Shown here: positions 44,330 to 52,469 of the stretch, piece by piece | How the letters are laid out: each line of letters opens with the position of its first letter | Position numbering within the stretch: the first letter of the stretch is position 1 | Origin: CALMEC01 sp964628685 | GTDB taxonomy: Bacteria > Actinomycetota > Thermoleophilia > Miltoncostaeales > Miltoncostaeaceae | Direction: 5' to 3' | Length of the DNA stretch: 64,000 nucleotides | NCBI GenBank assembly: GCA_964628685.1 | Contig: CAZVNM010000003.1 | Location: 248,001 to 312,000 of the forward strand | Notes under the pieces: generated by a model | Told to the model about the DNA's origin: nothing | The model's input: only the letters and a program-made list of their open reading frames with translations | Database searches by the model: none | Position numbers and translations under genes: made by a program

Positions 44330-45304
44330 CTACGGACCGGTGGACGAGCCGCTGGAGCCGCCGAGGCTCTGCAGCAGGATGGTGCCGAGGTCCGTCTGCA
44401 GCTGCGACGAGGGCAGCGCGCCGGAGGGCGTCTCGACCGACGGGGAGTCGGTCGGGGTGCTCTGGACCGTCAGGTCGAAGCCCGCGCCGTCCAGGCCGCC
44501 GGCCTGCTGCTTGGCGTCGGCGGGGAGCACGACGTCACCGACCAGCTGGATCTTGTGGATCTGCTTGTCGTCCTTGCCGACCCACAGGTCGACCTTGGCG
44601 TCCTTGAGGTACTCGCCCAGCTTCTGGGTGGCCTCGTCGGCCTGCTTCTGGTCGACCGTCTCGCCCTGCGACTTGGCGACGTTGCCGATGGCCTCGACCA
44701 GGCCGGCGTTGTCGACCTCGCCCGAGACGTGCTCGGTCTTGATGCCGTCGATGTCCTCCTCACCCTTGTACTCGGGGTCCTTGAGGAGCTTGGCCGGGTC
44801 GCCGATGGCCTCCATCACCTTGTTGGCGTCGGTGGCGTCGGACGACGTCTTGAGGCTGTCGGCGGGCAGCTCGTACCACTTGTCGTTGAGCTGCACGAAG
44901 CCCTTGGAGCCGTCGATCATCCGCACGCCGCCGTTGAGGGCGATCTTGCCGGCCTTGAGGTCGAACGAGAGGTCGCCGGACTTCTTGCCGGGGTCGACCG
45001 GACCCTCCAGCGACACCGTGATCGGCCCGCCGTCCAGGATGGATGCGACCTGCTGGTTGGTGATGTTGCCCTTCAGGTCGACACTCAGCTTGAGTGCCAT
45101 CTTCGCCGGCTTGGTGTTGTCAGGCGCCTTGATGCCGCTGAGGACGGTGGCCGCGTCGCCGCCCCCGCTCGACGTCGTGTCGGTTCCGCCGGTGGTGCCG
45201 TTCCCACCGCTGGTAGAGGTGTTATCGCCGCCTCCGCCGCAACCGGCCGCGATCAGCGAGAGCGCGGCGAGCGGGGCAGCGAACAACGCGATGCGTCGAC
45301 GCAA
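44330..45304 (-). CDS. LppX/LprG-like lipoprotein
   Basis: 324 aa. The start is decided by the ribosome site: AAGGAGA 8 nt before the TTG at 45304; an ATG 27 nt upstream lies before that site. The signal LRRRIALFAAPLAALSLIAAG-Cys is ideal. A Gly/Thr/Ser linker leads to a LolA/LppX-type half-barrel (MALKLSVDLKGNI, GFVQLNDKWYELP, DLWVGKDDKQIHKIQLVGDV). The family carries acylated glycolipids between membrane layers in mycobacteria. Substrate here is unknown. Monocistronic, with its own terminator. Confidence 0.8.
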   Translation of the reverse strand: MRRRIALFAAPLAALSLIAAGCGGGGDNTSTSGGNGTTGGTDTTSSGGGDAATVLSGIKAPDNTKPAKMALKLSVDLKGNITNQQVASILDGGPITVSLEGPVDPGKKSGDLSFDLKAGKIALNGGVRMIDGSKGFVQLNDKWYELPADSLKTSSDATDANKVMEAIGDPAKLLKDPEYKGEEDIDGIKTEHVSGEVDNAGLVEAIGNVAKSQGETVDQKQADEATQKLGEYLKDAKVDLWVGKDDKQIHKIQLVGDVVLPADAKQQAGGLDGAGFDLTVQSTPTDSPSVETPSGALPSSQLQTDLGTILLQSLGGSSGSSTGP

Positions 45305-45417
45305 AATGGGGTCTCCTTGATGAGAAAACATGTGGCCCCGAGTGTAGACATCCCCGCCGCAAACGGGGTTATCGTCGGGCAAAGACGCCGCAGACGGGGA
45401 AAAGTCCGGCCTGGACG

Positions 45418-46914
45418 TCAGTCACCCGTCGCCGACTGCCCCCAGTCGGTGCCGGTGCGACCCGCGGCCGCCAGCTTGGTCTCGATGTCGATCATCTGGG
45501 CCTCCAACCACTTGGCCACGTCGTTCTCGGCCACCACCTCGCGGATGCTGCGGGTGCGGTCGGCGCGCTCCTCCGGGTCCATCGTGAGTGCCTCGAACAG
45601 CGCGCCCGCCTGCGCCTCGATGTCGAACGGGTTGACGGTCAGGGCGAACGAGCCGATCTCCTCGTGGGCGCCGGTGTTCTCGGAGAGGATCAGCACGCCG
45701 TCGTGTTCGTTGACGGTGGGGGCCTCCTTGGCCACCAGGTTCATGCCGTCGAAGACGGCGTTCACCATCAGCACGTCGTACTGCTTGTACATGGCGACGC
45801 AGCGCGGCATGTTGCTCTCGAAGCGCAGGTCGATCGGCATCCAGTCGGTGTTGCCGTGCTTGGTGTTGATGTGGCTGACGAGCTCCTGGATCCGCTGCTT
45901 GTACTCCACGTACTCGTCCACGTCCTCGCGCGTGGGCTGCAGCATCGCGATGAAGGTGATGCGCTCGGCGAACTCCGGGTGCAGCTCCAGGAAGCGGTCG
46001 AACGCCTTGAACCCGCGCAGGATGTTCTTGGAGAGGTCCGCCCGGTCGATGCGGCAGATGAGGAACTCCCGGCGCCGGCGGCGGATGGCATCCTCCTCGA
46101 CCGCCACCTCCGGCGTGTCGGCCATCTCGTGGAACTGGGTCGCGTTGATGGAGATGGGGTACGAGCGCACCCACACCTCGCGGCCGTCCCAGCGCACCAC
46201 GCTGCGGCGCGTGTCGACGGGGATGCCCAGGAGCTCCTCCACGCTGCGCATGAAGTTGCGGGCGTAGCTGCGGGTGTGGAAGGCCACGATGTCGTTGGCC
46301 AGGAGCCCGCGCAGCACGCTCTCGCGGATTTGCGGGGGAAGGACGCGCCAGGCGTCGGGCTGCGGCCACGGGATGTGGACGAAGAAGTGCAGGAACGCCT
46401 CGGGGCGCGCCTGGCGGATGACCTGCGGCGCCACGTACAGGTGGTAGTCGTGCAGCATCACGAGGCCGTTGGGGCGGTCGGTGAGCTCGTCGATGACCGC
46501 CTCGGCGAACGTGCGGTTGGCGGCGACGTAGCCGTTCTCCCAGGCGTCCAGCTCCTGCCGGCGGATGTCCGGCGCGTTGGAGAGGTCCCACAGGTAGTGC
46601 TGGATGAACCACAGGATGGGGTTGGCGACGACGTTGTAGTACTGGTTGTACGTCTCGCCGTCGATCAGCACGAACCGGCCGCGGGTGGCCCGCCCGATGT
46701 CGGCGATCGGGAACGAGGCGTCGTCCGCCTCGGCCGACACCGCGATGTCCTCGTCGGACATCGCCGCCGAGATCCACAGGGCGTCCTCGTGGTCCACGAG
46801 GCCCGACAGCGCGCTGGCAAGCCCACCGCCGCCGCGTTCGGTCACGCGTTGCCCGTCGCGGCGCTGATAGGTCACCGGGCCGCGGTTCGATACGAGGATG
46901 ATGCCGTCGTCCAC
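45418..46914 (-). CDS. otsA: Trehalose-6-phosphate synthase
   Basis: 498 aa GT20 enzyme joining UDP- or GDP-glucose and glucose-6-phosphate. Motifs: VSNRGPV at the start, the glycine loop ERGGGGLASALSGL, HDYHLYVAPQVIR, FFVHIPWP, and MNLVAKEAP with the donor-site Glu. The GTG at 46914 matches the usual N-terminus; a longer frame upstream is Ala/Pro-rich. No trehalose-phosphatase (otsB) lies next to it in this window. It is divergent from the M28-like gene. Confidence 0.94.
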   Translation of the reverse strand: MDDGIILVSNRGPVTYQRRDGQRVTERGGGGLASALSGLVDHEDALWISAAMSDEDIAVSAEADDASFPIADIGRATRGRFVLIDGETYNQYYNVVANPILWFIQHYLWDLSNAPDIRRQELDAWENGYVAANRTFAEAVIDELTDRPNGLVMLHDYHLYVAPQVIRQARPEAFLHFFVHIPWPQPDAWRVLPPQIRESVLRGLLANDIVAFHTRSYARNFMRSVEELLGIPVDTRRSVVRWDGREVWVRSYPISINATQFHEMADTPEVAVEEDAIRRRRREFLICRIDRADLSKNILRGFKAFDRFLELHPEFAERITFIAMLQPTREDVDEYVEYKQRIQELVSHINTKHGNTDWMPIDLRFESNMPRCVAMYKQYDVLMVNAVFDGMNLVAKEAPTVNEHDGVLILSENTGAHEEIGSFALTVNPFDIEAQAGALFEALTMDPEERADRTRSIREVVAENDVAKWLEAQMIDIETKLAAAGRTGTDWGQSATGD

Positions 46915-47021
46915 ACCCTGATTCTGTCCGCTCGGCTCGGGCGCCGCCACCCGCGCCGGTGCCGCGTCCCCGCACGGTGTGTGATACGAAAGACCACCGC
47001 GCGCGCTCGCGCCGGTCACGC

Positions 47022-48800
47022 ATGCTCAACGGACGCCTCTACTTCCAAGCCTGGTTCGTCGCGACGGTCGCGCTGCTCGTGGCATTCCTCACCCTGCAAC
47101 CGCCCGCCGAGCTTCCCGATCCGGACCAGGTGGCCGTGTTCAGCGGGGCGGAGACGGCCCAGCTGGCCGACGACCTGCAGCGCACCGCGCCCCTGCGCGT
47201 CCCGGGATCCGAGACGTCGCGGCAGGGGGCGGCGTGGGTCAGGAACCAGTTCGAGCAGCTGCCGGACGGCAAGCGCCTGACGGCGGTCCAGGACGCCGTG
47301 GTGCGCCTGGGCGGCCGGACCGAGGTCCCGATCCGCAACGTCATGTACACGCAGGCGGCCACCGCGGACAACCGCTGGTCCCGCAACATCCTGGTGGTGG
47401 CGCCGCGCGACGCCCCGCGGCAGGCGGCCGGTGGCACGAGCAGCACGGCCATCCTGGTCGAGCTCGCGCGTCTGGCGAGCCGCACCCGCTCCCACCACCC
47501 CATCATCTTCCTGTCGGTCGACGGCGACACCCTGGGCAACGCCGGCCTGCGCTGGTATCTGCGGCAGGTGGACCCCTCGCGGATCGCCGGTGTGCTGGTG
47601 CTCGACGGGGTCGGTGAGGGGGAGGGCACCGACATCCAGATCTGGGCGTCCGGCGCACATCGCCAGGCGCTCGGCATGCGGCAGATGGCCGAGCAGGCGG
47701 TGCGCGACGCCGGTGGCCGTCCCAGTCCGGCGCCGTCGCTCAGCCGGCAGCTGATCGCGCAGGCGTTCACCGAGACGCGCGGCGCCCAGCGCGCGGCCAT
47801 CGACCGCCGGGTGCCGGCCGTCACCCTCTCGGCGCGGGAGGAGGGCCCGCTGCCGGTCGGGCTCGCCCTGCCGTCGCGTGAGCGGCTGGCGCTCGGCGGC
47901 ACCGCGGCGCTCAACATGCTGGCGCTCCTCGATGCCCGCGAGCGCGCCAACGCACCGGACGCGTCGTTCCTCTACGCCGGGAGGATCCTGCGTCCGTCGG
48001 TCGGTCGCCTGGCGATGCTGCTCCTGGCGCTCCCCCTGTTCGTCATGGCGCTCGACGCCGCGGCGCGCATCCGCCGCGCCCGGGTGCGGGTGTCGTCCGG
48101 GGTGCGCGTCGTCGCGTGGAAGTTCGTGCCGCCCCTCACGGTGCTCTTCCTCGCGCACCTGCTCTCCATGTGGGGGGTCCTGCCGGGCACCGCGGTTGGC
48201 AGACCCCTGCTGCCCGCAGAGATGCCCGTCACCCTCAACCAGGTGATGGGCGTGGTCTTCGCGGTCCTCACCGGGTTGGGGATCGCGATCATGCTGCGAC
48301 CGCGCGTGGCGGCGGTGGGCGTGAACCCGCCGGCCGAGGCGGCGGGCGCCCTGCTGTGGCTGTCGGCGCTCGTCCTCCTGGCGTGGTGGCGCGCCCCCAT
48401 GTCCCTGGTCCTGATCCTGCCGGCGGCGCACGCGGCCCTGGCGGCGACCGTGGTGCCGCGCCGCTGGCAGCTGTTGGTGCTGGGGCTCATCGCCGCCACC
48501 GCGCCCATGGCCGTGGTGTCGATGGTCTCCAACGCCATCGACCGCGGGATCCCGTACACCCTCTGGTACATCCTCACGACCACCGCCAACGGGGCGCGCG
48601 GCAGCCTGGAGGCGGTGCTCGCCGTGACGGTGATGGTCTGCGTCGTGTCGCTGGGCACCCTCGTCCTGTTCCGGGCGCGCAAGGGGCTCGTCGGCGGCAG
48701 GCGCGTGCAGGGGGTCGGGGCGTCGTCGTCGAACTTGTCAGCGCGCAAGCATCCGAGGGGAGGAGACGGTGGTGGCAGAGACACGCACACGCGACGCTGA
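47022..48800 (+). CDS. M28 peptidase-like membrane protein lacking metal ligands
   Basis: 592 aa. One N-terminal helix (about 8-25), an extracytoplasmic peptidase-M28-like domain (about 40-305) and six to eight C-terminal helices. In place of the M28 motifs HxD, D-N-A-S-G and E-E there are APRDAPR, GGTSSTAILVELARL and VDGDTLGNAGLRWYL, so the zinc-binding and catalytic positions appear lost. GAA1-like non-catalytic scaffolding is one model. ATG at 47022 is the family-like start (MLNGRLYFQAW). The end overlaps the TetR gene by 29 nt. Confidence 0.75.
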   Translation: MLNGRLYFQAWFVATVALLVAFLTLQPPAELPDPDQVAVFSGAETAQLADDLQRTAPLRVPGSETSRQGAAWVRNQFEQLPDGKRLTAVQDAVVRLGGRTEVPIRNVMYTQAATADNRWSRNILVVAPRDAPRQAAGGTSSTAILVELARLASRTRSHHPIIFLSVDGDTLGNAGLRWYLRQVDPSRIAGVLVLDGVGEGEGTDIQIWASGAHRQALGMRQMAEQAVRDAGGRPSPAPSLSRQLIAQAFTETRGAQRAAIDRRVPAVTLSAREEGPLPVGLALPSRERLALGGTAALNMLALLDARERANAPDASFLYAGRILRPSVGRLAMLLLALPLFVMALDAAARIRRARVRVSSGVRVVAWKFVPPLTVLFLAHLLSMWGVLPGTAVGRPLLPAEMPVTLNQVMGVVFAVLTGLGIAIMLRPRVAAVGVNPPAEAAGALLWLSALVLLAWWRAPMSLVLILPAAHAALAATVVPRRWQLLVLGLIAATAPMAVVSMVSNAIDRGIPYTLWYILTTTANGARGSLEAVLAVTVMVCVVSLGTLVLFRARKGLVGGRRVQGVGASSSNLSARKHPRGGDGGGRDTHTRR

Positions 48801-49467
48801 CCGGTCCCGGGCGGAGATCCTCGACGCCGCGGAGCGGCTGTTCGCCGAGCGGGGGTACGACGCGGTGACCATGGCCCAGATCGGCGCGGCCGCCGGGGTC
48901 TCGCGGGGGACGCCCGGGTACTTCTTCGGGTCCAAGGAGGACCTCTACCGCGAGGTCGTCCGCCGCGCCGGGGCGACCTTCCGCATGCTCGGGGAGACGC
49001 TGCGGGTGCGCGACGCCGCCGGCGAGCGCGACGCCGCCACCCTGGTGGGTGAGACCGTGCGCGTCTTCGCCGATCTGGTCCGTGCGCGGCCCGGGGTGGT
49101 GCGCCTGCTGGACCGCGACGGCGGTGCGACCGCCGGCACCCCGCAGGCCGACGCCCTGCGCGACGCCCTCGCCCCGCTGGGTGACGGTGCCGGCCCGGCG
49201 GCGATGGCCGTGCTGGCGCTCGTCTGGCACCCGGTGGCGCAGCCGGCGAGCGCCGCGGCGCTCGGGATCGACGCGCAGGGCGATGGTGCCGACGCGTGGG
49301 TGCGGGCGGTCACCACCGCCGCGCTCACGGCGGGCGGCGTGACGGGTCCGGACGCCGCGGGGTCGGCGACGCCGTCGGCGGCGAACACGCGCGACGCCGA
49401 CCGTCCGGCGCCCAAGCGCAAGAAGGACAAGAAGGACAAGGACAAGAAGGGCAAGAAGGGCAAGTGA
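48772..49467 (+). CDS. TetR-family regulator with lysine-rich C-terminal tail
   Basis: 231 aa. TetR DNA-binding domain at residues about 10-55: RAEILDAAERLFAERGYDAVTMAQIGAAAGVSRGTPGYFFGSKEDLY. The ligand domain follows. The last ~18 residues are almost only Lys, Asp and Gly (KRKKDKKDKDKKGKKGK), resembling basic tails of nucleoid proteins. Two GTGs in a row; the second (48772) is better spaced from AGGAG. It overlaps the M28-like gene and, by 4 nt, the GT2 gene, so it probably regulates its own envelope operon. Confidence 0.85.
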   Translation: MAETRTRDADRSRAEILDAAERLFAERGYDAVTMAQIGAAAGVSRGTPGYFFGSKEDLYREVVRRAGATFRMLGETLRVRDAAGERDAATLVGETVRVFADLVRARPGVVRLLDRDGGATAGTPQADALRDALAPLGDGAGPAAMAVLALVWHPVAQPASAAALGIDAQGDGADAWVRAVTTAALTAGGVTGPDAAGSATPSAANTRDADRPAPKRKKDKKDKDKKGKKGK

Positions 49468-50504
49468 CCGTCGACCCGGCGCCCGCCACGACCGCCGTCA
49501 CCCACGAGGGGGTCCCGTCGCCGTCCGCGGCCGACGCCGGCCTCGTGTCGCTGGTCATCCCGGTCTTCAACGAGCGCGAGTCGCTCGGGCCGCTCATGGC
49601 CGAGATCGACCCGGTCCTGGCCGGCCTCGACGGCCCGGCGGAGGTCGTGTTCGTGGACGACGGCTCCACCGACGGCAGCCGCGACGAGCTCGAGCGGATC
49701 GCCGCGGCCGACCGGCGGGTGCGCGTGGTCCTCCTGCGGCGCAACTTCGGCAAGGGCGCCGCCCTCATGGCCGGGTTCCGCCACGCCCGCGGCGACGTGG
49801 TGGTCACGCTGGACGCCGACCTGCAGGACGACCCGGCCGAGATCCCGGCCATGCTGGCCGAGCTGAACGCCGGCGCCGACCTGGTGAGCGGTTGGAAGGC
49901 CGACCGCCGCGACCCCATCACCAAGCGCATCGCCTCGAAGGTCTTCAACGGGGTGACCGCCCGGTTCTCCGGCCTGCGCCTGCACGACCTCAACTGCGGG
50001 CTCAAGGCATACCGGGCCGAGGTGGTGCGCAACCTGTCGATCTCCGGGGACCTCTACCGCTACATCCCGGTCATGGCGGCCGCCGACGGCTTTCGCGTGA
50101 AGGAGCTCGCGGTCAACCACCGTCCCCGCCGCTTCGGTCGGTCCAAGTACGGGCTGGAGCGCTACATGCGCGGGTTCCTTGACCTGCTGACGATCATGTT
50201 CATCGGGCGCTTCCGGTGGCGGCCCATGCACCTGTTCGGCGGCATGGGGCTCCTGTTCAGCATCGCGGGCCTGGCCGTCTCGCTCTACATGGTCGCCCTG
50301 AAGATCGCCGGCGAGTCCATCGGGCAGCGACCGCTGCTGCTCCTGGGGGTGCTCCTCATCGTGGTCGGCGTGCAGCTCTTCACGTTCGGTCTGGTCAGCG
50401 AGATGATCCAGCGCAACCACCTGCGCCGCGACATCGACGAGGTGGGAGCGCGCATCGAACGGGTGGTCGAGGCCGACGGCCGGAGCCGTGAGCCGGTGCT
50501 GTAA
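49464..50504 (+). CDS. Family 2 glycosyltransferase with two C-terminal membrane helices
   Basis: 346 aa, ArnC/YkcC/GtrB-like. GT-A part: VIPVFNERESLGPL, VFVDDGSTDGS, LDADLQDDP and the RFGRSKYGLERY motif. Two membrane helices lie at about 250-275 and 285-310. Such enzymes make undecaprenyl-phosphate sugars. The GTG overlaps the TetR stop (GTGA). The first ~30 residues are a low-complexity extension. Confidence 0.9.
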   Translation: MTVDPAPATTAVTHEGVPSPSAADAGLVSLVIPVFNERESLGPLMAEIDPVLAGLDGPAEVVFVDDGSTDGSRDELERIAAADRRVRVVLLRRNFGKGAALMAGFRHARGDVVVTLDADLQDDPAEIPAMLAELNAGADLVSGWKADRRDPITKRIASKVFNGVTARFSGLRLHDLNCGLKAYRAEVVRNLSISGDLYRYIPVMAAADGFRVKELAVNHRPRRFGRSKYGLERYMRGFLDLLTIMFIGRFRWRPMHLFGGMGLLFSIAGLAVSLYMVALKIAGESIGQRPLLLLGVLLIVVGVQLFTFGLVSEMIQRNHLRRDIDEVGARIERVVEADGRSREPVL

Positions 50505-50507
50505 CTT
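50502..50507 (+). promoter_or_regulatory. -10 box for the L,D-transpeptidase gene, leaderless-type
   Basis: TAACTT ends 7 nt before the A of the ATG at 50515, the spacing expected if transcription starts at the start codon. It overlaps the stop of the GT2 gene. Confidence 0.4.
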
Positions 50508-50514
50508 GCCCGCA

Positions 50515-51564
50515 ATGCGCACGCCCCGCTCCACCATGATCCTCCGCCGTTCGGTGGCGCTGACCGTGGCGTTCCTCGCGCTCGTGGTGGCCGCACCCGC
50601 CGTCGCGGCGCGCACCGTCGACGTCTACATGATCCGCGGCGACCGGCTGCAGATCGTGGAGCGGCCGCTTCCGGCCGGTGCCGACCCCACCACCTTCGCC
50701 ATGCGCGCCCTGTTCGTCGGACCCAACCGGGCCGAGCGCGCCGACGGCATCTCAACCGCCGTGCCCCCGCGGTCGGCGCTCAGGGAGGTCGTCGTCCGCG
50801 ACCGGGTGGCGTACGTGCGGGTCACCCCGCAGTTCGCGACCGGTGGATCCGGCGTGGCCGTGAAGATGCGCCTGGGCCAGGTCGTCTACACGGCCCTCAC
50901 CAGCAAGCGCGTCGGCGCCGTGCGCATCCTCGTCGACGACGAGCCCCTGCCCGAGCCCGGCGCCGATGTGGTCGCGGTGCTCGACCACGGGTCGCTCGGC
51001 CGCATCGAGGTCATCGGCCCCGTGCCGGTCAACACGCGCCAGGTCCAGCAGCGGCTGGTCGCCCTGCGCTACCTGCCCCGCGGTCACGTGAACGGCCGTC
51101 TTGACTACCGCACCTCGCAGGCCCTTCTGGCGTTCCAGGGATGGGAGGGTCTCTCCCGCACCGGTGCCGCCACGCTCGAGACCCGGCGGCAGCTCAACCG
51201 CGCGAAGATCCCAGTTCCCCGGGTCCGGTCGCAGGGCAGGCGGATGGAGGTGACCCGCTGGAAGGGTGTGCTGCTGCTCATCGAGCGCGGTGAGGTGCGG
51301 CGCGTCGTCCACGTGTCGGCGGGCGCCGGCGGACGCACCCCACGCGGCAACTTCAGCGTCTACCGCAAGGAACGCATGTCGTGGTCGGTGCCGTTCAGCG
51401 TCTGGCTGCCCTACGCCAGCTACATCGTCGGCGGCATCGCGTTCCACCAGTACCCCGACGTGCCCGGCTGGCCGGCCTCGCACGGATGCATCCGCATCGG
51501 ATACCCGGAGGCGCCAGGTGTCTATGACTTCGCCCGCTACGGCACGCCGGTGTCCGTTGTCTAG
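50515..51564 (+). CDS. GerMN-PG-binding-L,D-transpeptidase fusion protein
   Basis: 349 aa, secreted. A signal sequence (about 6-32, ending AAPAVAA) precedes a GerMN domain (about 33-150, VDVYMIRGDRLQIVERPL ... VVYTALTSKRVGAVRILVDDE), a peptidoglycan-binding domain (about 165-222, NTRQVQQRLVALRYL...RTSQALLAFQ) and a YkuD L,D-transpeptidase domain with HQYPDVPGWPASHGCIRIG, catalytic Cys325. The enzyme should make 3-3 cross-links or attach proteins to the wall. GerMN fused to YkuD is unusual. ATG at 50515 has no Shine-Dalgarno. Confidence 0.88.
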   Translation: MRTPRSTMILRRSVALTVAFLALVVAAPAVAARTVDVYMIRGDRLQIVERPLPAGADPTTFAMRALFVGPNRAERADGISTAVPPRSALREVVVRDRVAYVRVTPQFATGGSGVAVKMRLGQVVYTALTSKRVGAVRILVDDEPLPEPGADVVAVLDHGSLGRIEVIGPVPVNTRQVQQRLVALRYLPRGHVNGRLDYRTSQALLAFQGWEGLSRTGAATLETRRQLNRAKIPVPRVRSQGRRMEVTRWKGVLLLIERGEVRRVVHVSAGAGGRTPRGNFSVYRKERMSWSVPFSVWLPYASYIVGGIAFHQYPDVPGWPASHGCIRIGYPEAPGVYDFARYGTPVSVV

Positions 51565-52438
51565 GCCCCGCATCCGGTCGCTCGCCGCCGCCGCCCTCGG
51601 CGCCGCCGTCCTCGGCGCCGCGCCCCAGGCCCTCGGCGCCGGCGCCGCCGTGACGATCGCCGACACCGGCACCACCGCCTCGGCGCTTCAGGCCGACATG
51701 ACGGCGCGTGCGCTGCGGGCGCAGGGCTTCACGGTCACCCGCGTCACCCAGCCGGGCGCCCGGGCGGCCGACGCCGCGATGGGCGCCGGCACGGTGGACG
51801 CCTACGTCACCGACACCGCCACGCTGCTTGAGAACGTCCTGGCGCGCCCCGAGGAGAAGCGCCGCAACCGTCTGGCCGCCGCGCTCCAGGCCGGCGCCCA
51901 CGGCAGGGGGATCGCCGGCTTCACCGTCGCCGACGACAGCCCCACCGTGGCGTGCTCCCGCGTCGCGATGCGCCGCCACCGGATCGGCACCCTGCTCAAC
52001 CTGCCCAGGGTGGCCCGCCCACTGAGCTACGGCGCCACGCCGCAGCATCTGGTGCGCGCCGACGGGTTCCTCGCGCTGCGCGCGCGGTTTCACCGCGTGA
52101 TCGTCAACCCCGGGACCGGTCGCTTCGACCTCATCCGCCGCGGTCGCGTGCACTGCGTGCTGTCGAGCGCCGCCGAACCGCGTGCCGCGCGCCTGCGGCT
52201 GGTCACGCTGCGCGACACCACCCGTCGCCTGGCGGGCACCCCCACGCTGGGCGTGGTGGTCACCTCGCCGGCCTACCTGACCGGTGCGCCGCCCGCCTAC
52301 GGGCCCACGGTGGACCGGGTGGGCGCCGCCATCACCCAGGACGCCCTCCTGACCGCGCGCGGTCAGATCGAGTTGGACGCCGCGGCCGTCGACGCGGTCG
52401 CCGGGGCACGGCTGGCCGCGACCGGGATCCCGGGCTAG
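51557..52438 (+). CDS. OpuAC/OsmF-like substrate-binding protein
   Basis: 293 aa. A signal peptide (SLAAAALGAAVLGAAPQALG) precedes a type II periplasmic-binding fold with the OpuAC-like wording AGTVDAYVTDTATLLENVL and the closing TARGQIELDAAAVDAVA. Glycine-betaine-type ligand is a family guess. The start is taken as TTG at 51557, inside the last codons of the transpeptidase gene; this gives a full signal peptide. No permease or ATPase of an ABC importer lies nearby. Confidence 0.65.
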   Translation: MSRPRIRSLAAAALGAAVLGAAPQALGAGAAVTIADTGTTASALQADMTARALRAQGFTVTRVTQPGARAADAAMGAGTVDAYVTDTATLLENVLARPEEKRRNRLAAALQAGAHGRGIAGFTVADDSPTVACSRVAMRRHRIGTLLNLPRVARPLSYGATPQHLVRADGFLALRARFHRVIVNPGTGRFDLIRRGRVHCVLSSAAEPRAARLRLVTLRDTTRRLAGTPTLGVVVTSPAYLTGAPPAYGPTVDRVGAAITQDALLTARGQIELDAAAVDAVAGARLAATGIPG

Positions 52439-52469
52439 CGCGACCCGGAGGCGGCACCGCCGGCGAGAC

